Part shown: one piece after another, positions 16,869 to 25,169 of the stretch | Layout of the letters: the number at the start of each line of letters is the position of its first letter | How positions within the stretch are numbered: the first letter of the stretch is position 1 | Source of the DNA: a virus | Direction: 5' to 3' (one strand) | IMG/VR virus record: IMGVR_UViG_3300033064_005393 | Span: 1 to 64,000 of that record | DNA: 64,000 nucleotides | Program-made: the position numbers and the translations under genes | The notes under the pieces: generated by a model | Databases searched by the model: none | What the model saw: the letters and a program-made list of their open reading frames with translations, nothing else | Told to the model about the DNA's origin: nothing

Positions 16869-16893
16869 CATCCTAAGGGATACTTCTTATACT
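16865..16893 (+). promoter_or_regulatory. sigma70-like promoter for DNA polymerase
   Basis: TTGACA (16865-16870), a 17-base spacer and TATACT (16888-16893) make a near-consensus promoter. Its -35 overlaps the stop of the preceding structural gene. Transcripts would begin about 16900, leaving a leader of roughly 55 bases. Confidence 0.65.
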
Positions 16894-16910
16894 TATTGGA
16901 CAAGAGTAAT

Positions 16911-16925
16911 CTCAACTTAGTTGAG
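16911..16925 (+). promoter_or_regulatory. hairpin in the DNA polymerase leader
   Basis: CTCAAC TTA GTTGAG is a perfect 6-bp stem with a 3-base loop, 29 bases upstream of the polymerase ATG and downstream of its promoter. There is no U tract, so it is not a terminator. T4 DNA polymerase represses its own translation by binding a leader hairpin; this may be an equivalent. Confidence 0.4.
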
Positions 16926-16954
16926 AGTATAATGTCTCAAGAAAAAGTAATATT

Positions 16955-19777
16955 ATGGTATCACAACAAGAAATCGAAGAATTCCTCTTAGGTGAGGACC
17001 CTGAAAAATATATAGTAGCTCTCGAATACGATTACGCTACATCAAAGATTTACAAGATTATTCAGGACCCTGAAAAGGGAAAGATGATTAAACCCGATAC
17101 ATTTATTCCGTTTGCTTGGGTTGGTGATCTTCATAGTAAAAACTTTTATGGACGTGATAAGTATCGTCAGAAACAAGCAATCACAGAACACGGGATTATA
17201 ATTGAGAAGTTAGAGACACACGGAGACCCTCGTTTGGAGTTGGGTCTTCGTTTTTTTATCAAAACAACCAAGACATATCAGAACCTTGTGAACTTTTTTA
17301 AGAATGGTGGTTTGGATCCTTGGGATCGTGATAATTCGGGCGTTATATCCATTTTACCTCCTGTTGAACAATATCTCGTGCAAAAACAGAAAAGATTGTT
17401 CAAGGGTTTTGAAGAATACGATGAGGTTCACCGATTTGTATTTGATATTGAGACCACGGGTCTTAACCCGAAGGTCGACAAGATATTCCTTATCGGTATG
17501 AAAGATAACAAGGGATTTGTTCACCTGTTGTCTGCACAGAATGAAGATGAAGAACGTGAGATGATTAAGGACTTCTTTAGGACAATCGATGTATTGAAAC
17601 CAACACTTGTTGGTGGTTATAACTCGGCATTCTTTGACTTTCCCTTTATTCTTACTCGAGCTCAGATTCTTGGATTGGACATTAAGAAGATTTCAAAAAC
17701 CCTCCATCCCGATCACCCGTTAAAACAAAAAGAGGGTATTTTAAAACTTGCCAACGAGATGGAACCTTATACTCAAACACAGATGTGGGGTTATAACATT
17801 GTTGATATTGCTCACGCAGTTAGACGTGCTCAGGCAATCAATTCTGACATCAAGAGTTGGGGTCTGAAATACATTACTCAATTTATTGGGGCAGAGAAAG
17901 AAAACCGAGTTTACGTTCAGGGTGATAAGATAGGTAAGATTTATTTTGAAAAGGAGGACTATTACTTTAATCCCCTTTCGGGTGGATTCAAAAAAGTTGG
18001 CGATCGTGGAACTGAAGACTTGCAAACCAGATTCCCTGGTAAATTTGAAATAGTAAAAGGTTCATACCTTATCGAACGATACCTTGATGATGACTTGTAT
18101 GAAACGATGATTGTTGATGGAGAGTTCAATCAAGCAAACTTCCTTCTTGCAAAATTAGTTCCAACAACTTATGAGCGTCTTTCTACTATGGGTACTGCAA
18201 CTCTGTGGAAAATGATTATGGCATCTTGGTCTTACAAACACAATTTGGCAATTCCAGCAAAGGGTGAGAAACGACCATTTACAGGTGGTCTTTCAAGATT
18301 ACTACAGGTAGGATACTCGAGAGATGTATTAAAACTTGACTATTCTTCCCTGTATCCTTCTATTCAGTTGGTTCACGATGTATTCCCAAAGTGTGATGTG
18401 ACAGGTGCGATGAAAAGTATGTTAAAGTACTTCCGTGATACCCGTATTAAATACAAAAACCTTGCTGAAGAATACTCAAAGACCGACCCAAAACTATCAT
18501 CACAATATGGACGTAAACAGTTACCTATCAAAATTTTTATCAATGCGTTATTCGGTTCTCTATCAGCACCTCACGTATTCCCTTGGGGTGATATGGATAT
18601 GGGTGAACAGATTACTTGTACTGGTCGCCAGTATCTGCGTCAGATGATTATGTGGTTTGGTAATCGTGGTTATGAATCATTGGTTATGGATACGGATGGT
18701 GTAAACTTTGCAGTCCCTGAAGAAAGATATTCTTACAAATACATCGGTAAAGGACTAAATGGTCTTGTAACAAAAGGAAAGGAATATGTTGGGACTGAGG
18801 CGGATGTTGCGGAATACAACGACATTTTTATGAGGGATGAGATGGGTCTTGATACAGATGGACAATGGCCAGCAACTATTAACGTTGCTCGTAAAAACTA
18901 TGCCCTTTTGACCGATAAGGGTAAGGTAAAACTTATAGGTAATACCATCAAATCAAAGAGACTTCAGACCTACGTTGCGGAGTTCTTGGATTCAGGTCTA
19001 CGTATGTTGTTGGATGGTAAGGGTCACGAATTCTTGGATTCATACTATGATTATGTAGACAAACTTTACAACAAAAAAATTCCAATAGCAAAAATTGCGA
19101 ATAAAGCACGTGTAAAACAATCTGTTCAGGAATACAAACAACATATCACAAAAAAAACCAAATCCGGTTCTTTTATGTCTCGTCAAGCTCATATGGAATT
19201 GTTATTGAAATCAGGTGTAAATGTAGGATTGGGTGATACGGTTTTCTATGTGAACAATGGTGAAAGAAAATCACACGGGGATGTTCAAAAAAAGGGTGAT
19301 GTACTTCTCTTGAATTGTTATTTGGTAAACGAAAAAGACATTGAACAAAATCCTGATATGTTGGGTGAATATAATGTTCCTCGGTACCTGACGGCCTTCA
19401 ACAAAAGAATAGAACCTTTGTTGGTTGTATTTTCTCCAAAAATCAGAGATGAAATTTTGGTCGAAGATCCTGAAAAGAGACCATATTTTACTAAGACACA
19501 GACACAACTTGTTCGTGGGTTCCCTCGACGCGATGGTGATCAAGATAATATTGATGAAGTATTAACTTTGTCCGATGGTGAAATTGCTTTTTGGAGACAC
19601 CGAGAAATCGACCCGTATTATATGTATCTTGATTCTACTATGGAACTAGTAAATGGTGAGTATATTGCAAAAAATAAAGACCTGATATATGGAGATTATG
19701 AGGTCAAAACGCAAATTCCTAAGGATGAGTTGTATGAGATGGACGAAAACGGTGACTATTTAATTTACTCTTTATGA
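16955..19777 (+). CDS. family B DNA polymerase with proofreading (T4 gp43-like)
   Basis: The replicative polymerase of the phage. The 3'-5' exonuclease part shows FDIETTG (D164, E166), GGYNSAFFDFPF (D228) and a Y-L-D-D-D exo III candidate. The polymerase part shows motif A LDYSSLYPSIQ (D462), motif B KIFINALFGS (the Lys and Gly of KxxxNxxYG, with Phe for Tyr) and motif C VMDTDGVNF (D579, D581). At 940 residues it is the size of T4 gp43 (898). Its stop codon overlaps that of the convergent gene by six bases. It is preceded by a sigma70-like promoter and a hairpin, so it is likely early and possibly autoregulated. Confidence 0.95.
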   Translation: MVSQQEIEEFLLGEDPEKYIVALEYDYATSKIYKIIQDPEKGKMIKPDTFIPFAWVGDLHSKNFYGRDKYRQKQAITEHGIIIEKLETHGDPRLELGLRFFIKTTKTYQNLVNFFKNGGLDPWDRDNSGVISILPPVEQYLVQKQKRLFKGFEEYDEVHRFVFDIETTGLNPKVDKIFLIGMKDNKGFVHLLSAQNEDEEREMIKDFFRTIDVLKPTLVGGYNSAFFDFPFILTRAQILGLDIKKISKTLHPDHPLKQKEGILKLANEMEPYTQTQMWGYNIVDIAHAVRRAQAINSDIKSWGLKYITQFIGAEKENRVYVQGDKIGKIYFEKEDYYFNPLSGGFKKVGDRGTEDLQTRFPGKFEIVKGSYLIERYLDDDLYETMIVDGEFNQANFLLAKLVPTTYERLSTMGTATLWKMIMASWSYKHNLAIPAKGEKRPFTGGLSRLLQVGYSRDVLKLDYSSLYPSIQLVHDVFPKCDVTGAMKSMLKYFRDTRIKYKNLAEEYSKTDPKLSSQYGRKQLPIKIFINALFGSLSAPHVFPWGDMDMGEQITCTGRQYLRQMIMWFGNRGYESLVMDTDGVNFAVPEERYSYKYIGKGLNGLVTKGKEYVGTEADVAEYNDIFMRDEMGLDTDGQWPATINVARKNYALLTDKGKVKLIGNTIKSKRLQTYVAEFLDSGLRMLLDGKGHEFLDSYYDYVDKLYNKKIPIAKIANKARVKQSVQEYKQHITKKTKSGSFMSRQAHMELLLKSGVNVGLGDTVFYVNNGERKSHGDVQKKGDVLLLNCYLVNEKDIEQNPDMLGEYNVPRYLTAFNKRIEPLLVVFSPKIRDEILVEDPEKRPYFTKTQTQLVRGFPRRDGDQDNIDEVLTLSDGEIAFWRHREIDPYYMYLDSTMELVNGEYIAKNKDLIYGDYEVKTQIPKDELYEMDENGDYLIYSL

Positions 19778-20113
19778 GTTTTTCAAACCATCAGATGACA
19801 TAATATACCATTTATCGATGATGTATCTTAACTCAACACAAGCACCGATTGATAGTTCAATCTCATCATAGAGATCATCAATGGACGAGTCTTCATTATT
19901 ATCCAAAATAATTACTTTTGTCATCGCTTTGATTGTTATGTGGTCGGTTGTATTGTGATCCAAATAGACCTTACATTCGGGAATATCTCGGCACACAACC
20001 ACAGATTCTCCATTTGTGGTGTATTCAGAGTTGTTTGTAACCACTAAGTCGGAAGTTTTAATCTCTCTACCCGCGATAATTTTTATGCTCGGTACAGATT
20101 TAAATGTTGTCAT
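19772..20113 (-). CDS. small beta-rich virion protein candidate
   Basis: No family recognised. The C-terminal half (KVYLDHNTTDHITIKAM ... IELSIGACVELRYIIDKWYIMSSDG) has the strand pattern often seen in the C-terminal beta domains of phage head and fibre proteins, ending in a WYI-type strand. It is one base from the neck-like gene upstream and shares its promoter, supporting a structural role. Its 3' end overlaps the polymerase gene on the opposite strand by six bases. Confidence 0.5.
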   Translation of the reverse strand: MTTFKSVPSIKIIAGREIKTSDLVVTNNSEYTTNGESVVVCRDIPECKVYLDHNTTDHITIKAMTKVIILDNNEDSSIDDLYDEIELSIGACVELRYIIDKWYIMSSDGLKNS

Positions 20114-20114
20114 T

Positions 20115-21221
20115 TTATATTACCATTATACTTGCTGGAAGTGCTCTGTATTGTAGTGACTTATTTAGTGCTTCTGCTTGATTGGCTTTCACTTCCATCA
20201 TTTTATCCGGTCTCAGTCTCTCTAACCTTGCTGAAAGTTCCTCAAGAAGTTTCATCTTTTCGTCTTTTGCTTCGGTAAGAAGTGAGTCGTATTCCAATTG
20301 TAGTTCAGAATCTGGAGTTTTCAAGTTTCCACTATACTTTCCTCTTACACGACCCAAAGTTTCCTTAACATATGATGTAAACCAACGTCTTACCCAGTTT
20401 TGTGCAGGTGAGTTAAGTTCATCCCACCTTGTTTCATCAATAGGAATATCAGATGGAAGTCTAACTACGTCAGGATTTTTTGATAAACAATCTTCTCTGT
20501 CTTCGGTATCGTAGTACCAATACCAAACACGATAGTCGTTTGTTGCAATATTTCCAAAGTCAAATTTACCACCAGGTACGTTGTATAAATGAAGTGCTTT
20601 TGCGCCACCTGGTAATGCTGTGATTCTGTAAGTCAAATCACCTGTGATCAGTCTTCTCTTCATTGTGATGTCTTGCATTCTCAACAAAATATCAAATGCT
20701 GGCGTGATAAAGTAATTACCCGTTGTACCCATTTGTGAGAAACCTGCGCCACCACCCAAACCAATACCTCCAAATCCACCCATAAATGGATCAAAGTAAG
20801 CAGCACTAAGTTCTGATCTCGCAAACCACAAAAGTTCGTTTACTTCACGACCTTTCGGAATTTCATAAATCTGTTGGTCAGTTACAAGATCAATATAGTC
20901 TTTTTTCAAGACACTATCACCACCTGCTTGTAGTCCTACTATTTTAGAGTATGCATAAGTATATTTGGTTTCCCAGTCCAAACTGCGGGTTAGAAAGGCT
21001 TTGGTTAAAGACTGAGTATCTAAGTCTAATCCGTATAATGAAGTCCACTGAGATTCGATTAACCAATCATTTACATATTGTGCATAATCCTGAATTGCAA
21101 ACTCCAACAAAGAGTCCATCATCTCATCTTCAACCTCTACACTACGAATTGGGGCACCTAAAAGGTGTTTGATTCTTGTGTATAATTTGGTCCTACCAGG
21201 TTCAGCAATTAGTACAGCCAT
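20115..21221 (-). CDS. neck/connector protein candidate (gp13-like)
   Basis: The layout fits head-tail neck proteins of T4-like phages: an N-terminal helix with acidic residues (VEDEMMDSLLEFAIQDYAQYVNDW, split here at 29-53), then a strand DLVTDQQIYEIPKGREVNELLWF (111-133) like the region of gp13 that follows a similar helix. An odd Gly-rich segment (148-160) interrupts the domain. The C-terminus is a long helix with many Arg and Leu. A TATTTAT element lies 15 bases before its ATG. The gp13 assignment is by pattern only. Confidence 0.45.
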   Translation of the reverse strand: MAVLIAEPGRTKLYTRIKHLLGAPIRSVEVEDEMMDSLLEFAIQDYAQYVNDWLIESQWTSLYGLDLDTQSLTKAFLTRSLDWETKYTYAYSKIVGLQAGGDSVLKKDYIDLVTDQQIYEIPKGREVNELLWFARSELSAAYFDPFMGGFGGIGLGGGAGFSQMGTTGNYFITPAFDILLRMQDITMKRRLITGDLTYRITALPGGAKALHLYNVPGGKFDFGNIATNDYRVWYWYYDTEDREDCLSKNPDVVRLPSDIPIDETRWDELNSPAQNWVRRWFTSYVKETLGRVRGKYSGNLKTPDSELQLEYDSLLTEAKDEKMKLLEELSARLERLRPDKMMEVKANQAEALNKSLQYRALPASIMVI

Positions 21222-21236
21222 TCAAGTAATTTCTAT

Positions 21237-21243
21237 ATAAATA
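21237..21243 (-). promoter_or_regulatory. late-promoter-like TATTTAT, 15 nt before ATG 21221
   Basis: TATTTAT on the minus strand with leader ATAGAAATTACTTGA to the ATG of the neck-like gene. It lies in the 26-base gap after the stop of the superoxide dismutase fusion. Confidence 0.6.
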
Positions 21244-21247
21244 TCAT

Positions 21248-22807
21248 TTAACCTTTAATTTGGTCTTCTGCGTGAAAAACATAATTTCCATAAACAATTT
21301 CAGTTCTGTTGTTTTGAAAAACCATTGTTTCTCTGTTGTTGTGGAAAACCAAATAGTCGGTTTTGTAAGGTTTTACTTGTGCGGTTTTGTATACCGTAAT
21401 TTTACCATCCTTTTCTTCATAACTCCCAAATGGTTTGATTTGCATTGTTTTGGTTCCTTCGGGTGTTTGCATAAATGCGTCCACACCTTTCAACATATCT
21501 TCACCACTTCCGAGTTCACCAGTTTTGAATATCTCGTCAGTATTAAAAATCTTTTTTAGTTGAACCACAGCATCAAATTCACGTTGATCTCCCTGTTTGT
21601 GTTTTGCATCCAAAGTAGACATAATCGCACTAAATGTTCCTGAGTTTGTGTCAAAAATTCTAAATTGAAGATCTCTTATAACTTTGACCAATCTTTGAGT
21701 TTCTTTAATTTGAATATCAGAATTTTGACCAACTATATTGATGGCATCTAACCCTTGATGACGTAGGTATGTGTTTATATCATTTACTATTGTACAAAAC
21801 AAAGTGTAGTTGGTATTCAATTTGTTGATAACAGATCTACCTGGTTGTTCAAAGTCATAAACGCCATAAAAAGAACCAGGTTCGTATTGGTTTTGATCGT
21901 ACCAATATTCTTTATACACAGTTTTTAGGATTGAATCAATACCTCTACGATATGTTGCCTTAACATCGGGATTTGTGTTGAATACTTCTCTGAATGCCTC
22001 AAGTTGATTTCTGTTACAACCTCTTGATTGACCTTCAGAAATTATTTGTTTGAATTTTACACTTTCTTTCAACTTTTTTTCTGTTCTTTCAATATATATT
22101 TTGTTAACAAATTTCCAATTTACAACCCGCCAAAAGTTTTTTATGTATTGATCTCTTCTGTTACGATATTTTAAGTAGTAGGCGTGTTCCCATATATCAA
22201 GACCTAATAGTGGGTATCCACCGTCCTTAATGGTGTCCATCAGGGGATTATCTTGATTAGTTGTTGTCATAATTTTTAGTTTACCTGAATTGGTGAGAAC
22301 CAACCAAACCCAACCTGATCCAAACTTCTTTGTTGCTTCTTCATTGAATTTTGTTTTAAAGTCCTCCATAGAACCAAAATCCTTTTTTATTCTTTGGATT
22401 ACTGGACCTATTGCTCTTGATTCGGTTGGTGTCAACATCTTCCAAAATAATGCGTGGTTAAAAGCACCACCTGCATTATTTCTAATGTCATCGGTAAATC
22501 TGTTTATTGATTGAACTATTTGTTCAAGTTCCATATCGGAACCTTTTCTCTTTTCTAAGGCTTTGTTGAGTTTGTCTACGTATCCTTTGTAGTGTTTGTT
22601 GTAGTGAGTTGACATTGTTTCTTGGTCAATGAAAACCTCAAGGGCAGAAAAGGAGTATGGTAATCTATCTATACCTACTTTCTTCATTTCTAATAAGATT
22701 GGTTTGTTAATTCCTTCGGATTCTTCAATCTGACGAGAGATAACCTCATCAAATTCCATCATTTCTTCGAGTTTGGAAATCCTTTTGTGGAGTTTAGAAA
22801 ATTTCAT
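21248..22807 (-). CDS. Mn-type superoxide dismutase fused to an unknown, nuclease-like C-terminal domain
   Basis: Residues 45-245 are a complete Fe/Mn superoxide dismutase. All four metal ligands are present: H68 in MSTHYNKHY, H118 in AFNHALFW, D204 and H208 in GLDIWEHAY. G113/G114 before the second His and Q185 in TTNQDNPL are as in Mn enzymes such as SodA. Residues 1-44 are a helical extension. Residues 250-519 are not part of any dismutase; within them E410, D443 (KGVDAF) and Q456-K458 (MQIKPF) fit the spacing of a PD-(D/E)XK nuclease core, a tentative reading. A TATTTAT element 15 bases upstream implies late expression, possibly as a virion protein. It follows the SNF2 helicase gene. Confidence 0.85.
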   Translation of the reverse strand: MKFSKLHKRISKLEEMMEFDEVISRQIEESEGINKPILLEMKKVGIDRLPYSFSALEVFIDQETMSTHYNKHYKGYVDKLNKALEKRKGSDMELEQIVQSINRFTDDIRNNAGGAFNHALFWKMLTPTESRAIGPVIQRIKKDFGSMEDFKTKFNEEATKKFGSGWVWLVLTNSGKLKIMTTTNQDNPLMDTIKDGGYPLLGLDIWEHAYYLKYRNRRDQYIKNFWRVVNWKFVNKIYIERTEKKLKESVKFKQIISEGQSRGCNRNQLEAFREVFNTNPDVKATYRRGIDSILKTVYKEYWYDQNQYEPGSFYGVYDFEQPGRSVINKLNTNYTLFCTIVNDINTYLRHQGLDAINIVGQNSDIQIKETQRLVKVIRDLQFRIFDTNSGTFSAIMSTLDAKHKQGDQREFDAVVQLKKIFNTDEIFKTGELGSGEDMLKGVDAFMQTPEGTKTMQIKPFGSYEEKDGKITVYKTAQVKPYKTDYLVFHNNRETMVFQNNRTEIVYGNYVFHAEDQIKG

Positions 22808-22822
22808 TCTGTTATTTTAAAG

Positions 22823-22829
22823 ATAAATA
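22823..22829 (-). promoter_or_regulatory. late-promoter-like TATTTAT, 15 nt before ATG 22807
   Basis: TATTTAT on the minus strand with leader CTTTAAAATAACAGA to the dismutase fusion start. It sits in the 30-base gap after the helicase stop codon, so the fusion has its own late unit although it is downstream of an early-type gene. Confidence 0.6.
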
Positions 22830-22837
22830 CATAGAAA

Positions 22838-24604
22838 TTATAAGTTTCTCCGCATCGATATCTCATTTAATATTTGTTCGAGGATATCACCCTTTTGTGG
22901 GTTGTCCCCCATCACGATTTCAAATATGTTCTTTTTGTTTTGGAGTATATCATAAATAATAGACTCTATAGTATTTTCAAAAATAGGATAATACACCAAT
23001 ACGTTATTTTTTTGTCCGTATCGGTATGCCCTATCTTCTGCTTGTGAGTGATCAGAAGGCACAAAAGACAAGTCGTTCATAATAACGGCCTCTGCGGATG
23101 TCAGATTAATACCAACACCTGCAGCTTTTATATTACCAACAAACACTTGAATTTTTTCATCTGTTTGAAATCTGTCAACTGATTTCTGACGTTCATCTTT
23201 TGACATTGATCCGTCCAATTTAACCGCAGTCTTTCCAAAGTGTTCAACAATTTGGTTTAGACTATTCGTAAAGTTTGTAAAGATGATAACCTTCTTTCCT
23301 TGTTCTATAATGTTCTCGGCAATTTCACAAGTGTTCTTTATTTTTTCTTCAGCGATCACTTGTCTTACTTTCATAAGTTTACTGAACTGAACAGTGAGTG
23401 AACCCGATTCTTGTCCTTGATCAAACCACCTGTAATATTCTCCCATAAGTTCCTCATAATCCCGTGACTTGAGTTTTAAATAAATTGGAGTAACAATCTT
23501 ATCAGGGAGATCCAAAATTTCTTCTTTCAATCTTCTTAGCACCTGAGGTTTTATTCTATCACGTAATTCCTCTAAATTAGATGCCCCCTGAACATTCCAA
23601 ATTTTCTTTCTACCAACGGTGAATTGATATCCGTTACAATATCTTCTAACATAACCCATCCAATTAAAGGCAACTGGTGAATCAACCAAATTGAGTAGGT
23701 TGTAGTAGTTCATAGGTCTTGAAGTCATCGGAGTACCCGTCAACAACCAAACCTTACCGACTTTGTTAATAATATCGTTTGCTATTTTGGTTCTCGCTGC
23801 TTGTGTGTTTTGGATGTAGTGAGCTTCATCGGCAACGATTAAGTCAAACCCCTCGTTTAGGATCACAGAATTTTTTCTGTCTTGTGGGTCGTGAAAGTTT
23901 TTTAGGATGTCGTAGTTGATGATTACAAAGTCGGCAGACTCCCAAATCTTTCCCTCAACGATGGATACGCTCTTATCGGTATAGTTTGCAATTTCTCTTT
24001 TCCAGTTAATCTTTAGTGATGCGGGACATACAATCAAAACCTTTTTCAGGTTTGCCTCTAAAGCGGCAATCACCGCAGATGTTGTTTTACCAAGACCCAT
24101 ATCATCCGCCAAAATAAATTTGTCATTTCCGACAAGTTTTTCGATTGATTCTTTTTGGTGGTTCAGGGGTGGTCGTTGCGAATATTTCGAATAATCAATC
24201 TCTACCTTACGTTCTCTGTTAATAGGAATCGCGCTCTTTGGTAACCAAAAATCGTGAAGTTCTTCAGATTCAAAAATTTTACCCCAAACGTGGTAGGATT
24301 TATCTTTTTCCAACAACAATTTTTCTATGTAGACTTTTTTGGGTTCTTTGGTGTATAGTTTGTCTTCCATCATCTTCTTTGAGAAGTATGTATCAAGATC
24401 AACCCACTTACGAGCCACCTTCGGAACAACCTCGTGATAATCTATTATATAGTCACATTGGTTTCTTGTTATCTTAAAGTTTTTGTTTGTTAAGAATTTT
24501 TTCTTGAGCCGGAGTATATAATTGTTAGACCCCTCGTATGTTTCCAAAATACGATGAGCCCTAACCTCGGGAATATGTGATATTATGTTTAGATCTTGTT
24601 CCAC
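22838..24604 (-). CDS. SNF2-family helicase/translocase
   Basis: A superfamily 2 DNA translocase. The motifs run in order: ADDMGLGKTTSAV (motif I, 166-178), KVLIVCPASL (Ia), IVADEAHYIQN (II), LLTGTPMTSRP (III), then in the second lobe VGNIKAAGVGINLTSA (V) and QAEDRAYRYGQ (VI). The RAYRYGQ form marks SNF2/SMARCAL1-like enzymes rather than T4 UvsW. Residues 1-140 are a lineage-specific N-terminal region. The start is GTG at 24604; an in-frame stop lies five codons upstream. It probably remodels forks or recombination intermediates. A sigma70-like promoter precedes it. Confidence 0.9.
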   Translation of the reverse strand: MEQDLNIISHIPEVRAHRILETYEGSNNYILRLKKKFLTNKNFKITRNQCDYIIDYHEVVPKVARKWVDLDTYFSKKMMEDKLYTKEPKKVYIEKLLLEKDKSYHVWGKIFESEELHDFWLPKSAIPINRERKVEIDYSKYSQRPPLNHQKESIEKLVGNDKFILADDMGLGKTTSAVIAALEANLKKVLIVCPASLKINWKREIANYTDKSVSIVEGKIWESADFVIINYDILKNFHDPQDRKNSVILNEGFDLIVADEAHYIQNTQAARTKIANDIINKVGKVWLLTGTPMTSRPMNYYNLLNLVDSPVAFNWMGYVRRYCNGYQFTVGRKKIWNVQGASNLEELRDRIKPQVLRRLKEEILDLPDKIVTPIYLKLKSRDYEELMGEYYRWFDQGQESGSLTVQFSKLMKVRQVIAEEKIKNTCEIAENIIEQGKKVIIFTNFTNSLNQIVEHFGKTAVKLDGSMSKDERQKSVDRFQTDEKIQVFVGNIKAAGVGINLTSAEAVIMNDLSFVPSDHSQAEDRAYRYGQKNNVLVYYPIFENTIESIIYDILQNKKNIFEIVMGDNPQKGDILEQILNEISMRRNL

Positions 24605-24620
24605 AAAAATTACTTAATGA

Positions 24621-24649
24621 AATATAATTGATTTGTCAATATTTATCAA
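24621..24649 (-). promoter_or_regulatory. sigma70-like promoter for the SNF2 helicase
   Basis: On the minus strand TTGATA (24649-24644), 17 bases, then TATATT (24626-24621), about 16 bases before GTG 24604. The upstream box overlaps the plus-strand late element at 24640-24646. Confidence 0.5.
24640..24646 (+). promoter_or_regulatory. late-promoter-like TATTTAT, 4 nt before ATG 24651
   Basis: TATTTATCAAT is followed at once by ATG. If transcription starts about seven bases downstream of the element the mRNA would be leaderless or nearly so. Confidence 0.5.
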
Positions 24650-24650
24650 T

Positions 24651-25169
24651 ATGAGTGTAAATCGTAAAAATCCTATTACTCGTTTAAATAAATTCTTCGG
24701 CGGTGAAGATTATATTTTGGATATCTCAATGGGTCGTGAATGGCTTAATGGGGATATGAATTTTACTTTGGTATTATATTCTGTTGATATTGCACGAACA
24801 ATAAAGGATGATGTCTACGGTGAAGTAACCTCTGATGGTATTCAATACAAAGCACCTGTGGAGTTTAAGGCATATGTAAAAATTGCAGAGGCAACCAACG
24901 ATTTTATCAACGGATCAAGAATTTTGCAAAATGAACCAGGTAATATGACTTTCTCAGTATACCATAAAGAACTTGAAGAATTAAAAACCAACATCAAACT
25001 CGGTGACTACATTGGTTACTGGATCGATGAGAATGAAATGAGATTTTATTCCGTCGTTGATGCTGCAACACCTGACTACGATAACAAACACACCTATGGA
25101 GGTTATAAATCTTTCTATTATTCTTACACGGCAACACCGGTAAGTGCAACGGAATTTGACGGATTCTAA
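24651..25169 (+). CDS. neck/tail-completion protein candidate
   Basis: No exact family recognised. The 172-residue protein is beta-rich (FTLVLYSVDIARTIKDD, YKAPVEFKAYVKIAE, GDYIGYWIDENEMRFYSVVDA) and reads like a small portal-proximal adaptor. It is coupled to the next gene (TAATG) and stands just before the tail sheath, where T4-like phages place neck and tail-terminator genes. I start it at ATG 24651; a TTG six codons earlier lies across the promoter element. Confidence 0.45.
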   Translation: MSVNRKNPITRLNKFFGGEDYILDISMGREWLNGDMNFTLVLYSVDIARTIKDDVYGEVTSDGIQYKAPVEFKAYVKIAEATNDFINGSRILQNEPGNMTFSVYHKELEELKTNIKLGDYIGYWIDENEMRFYSVVDAATPDYDNKHTYGGYKSFYYSYTATPVSATEFDGF

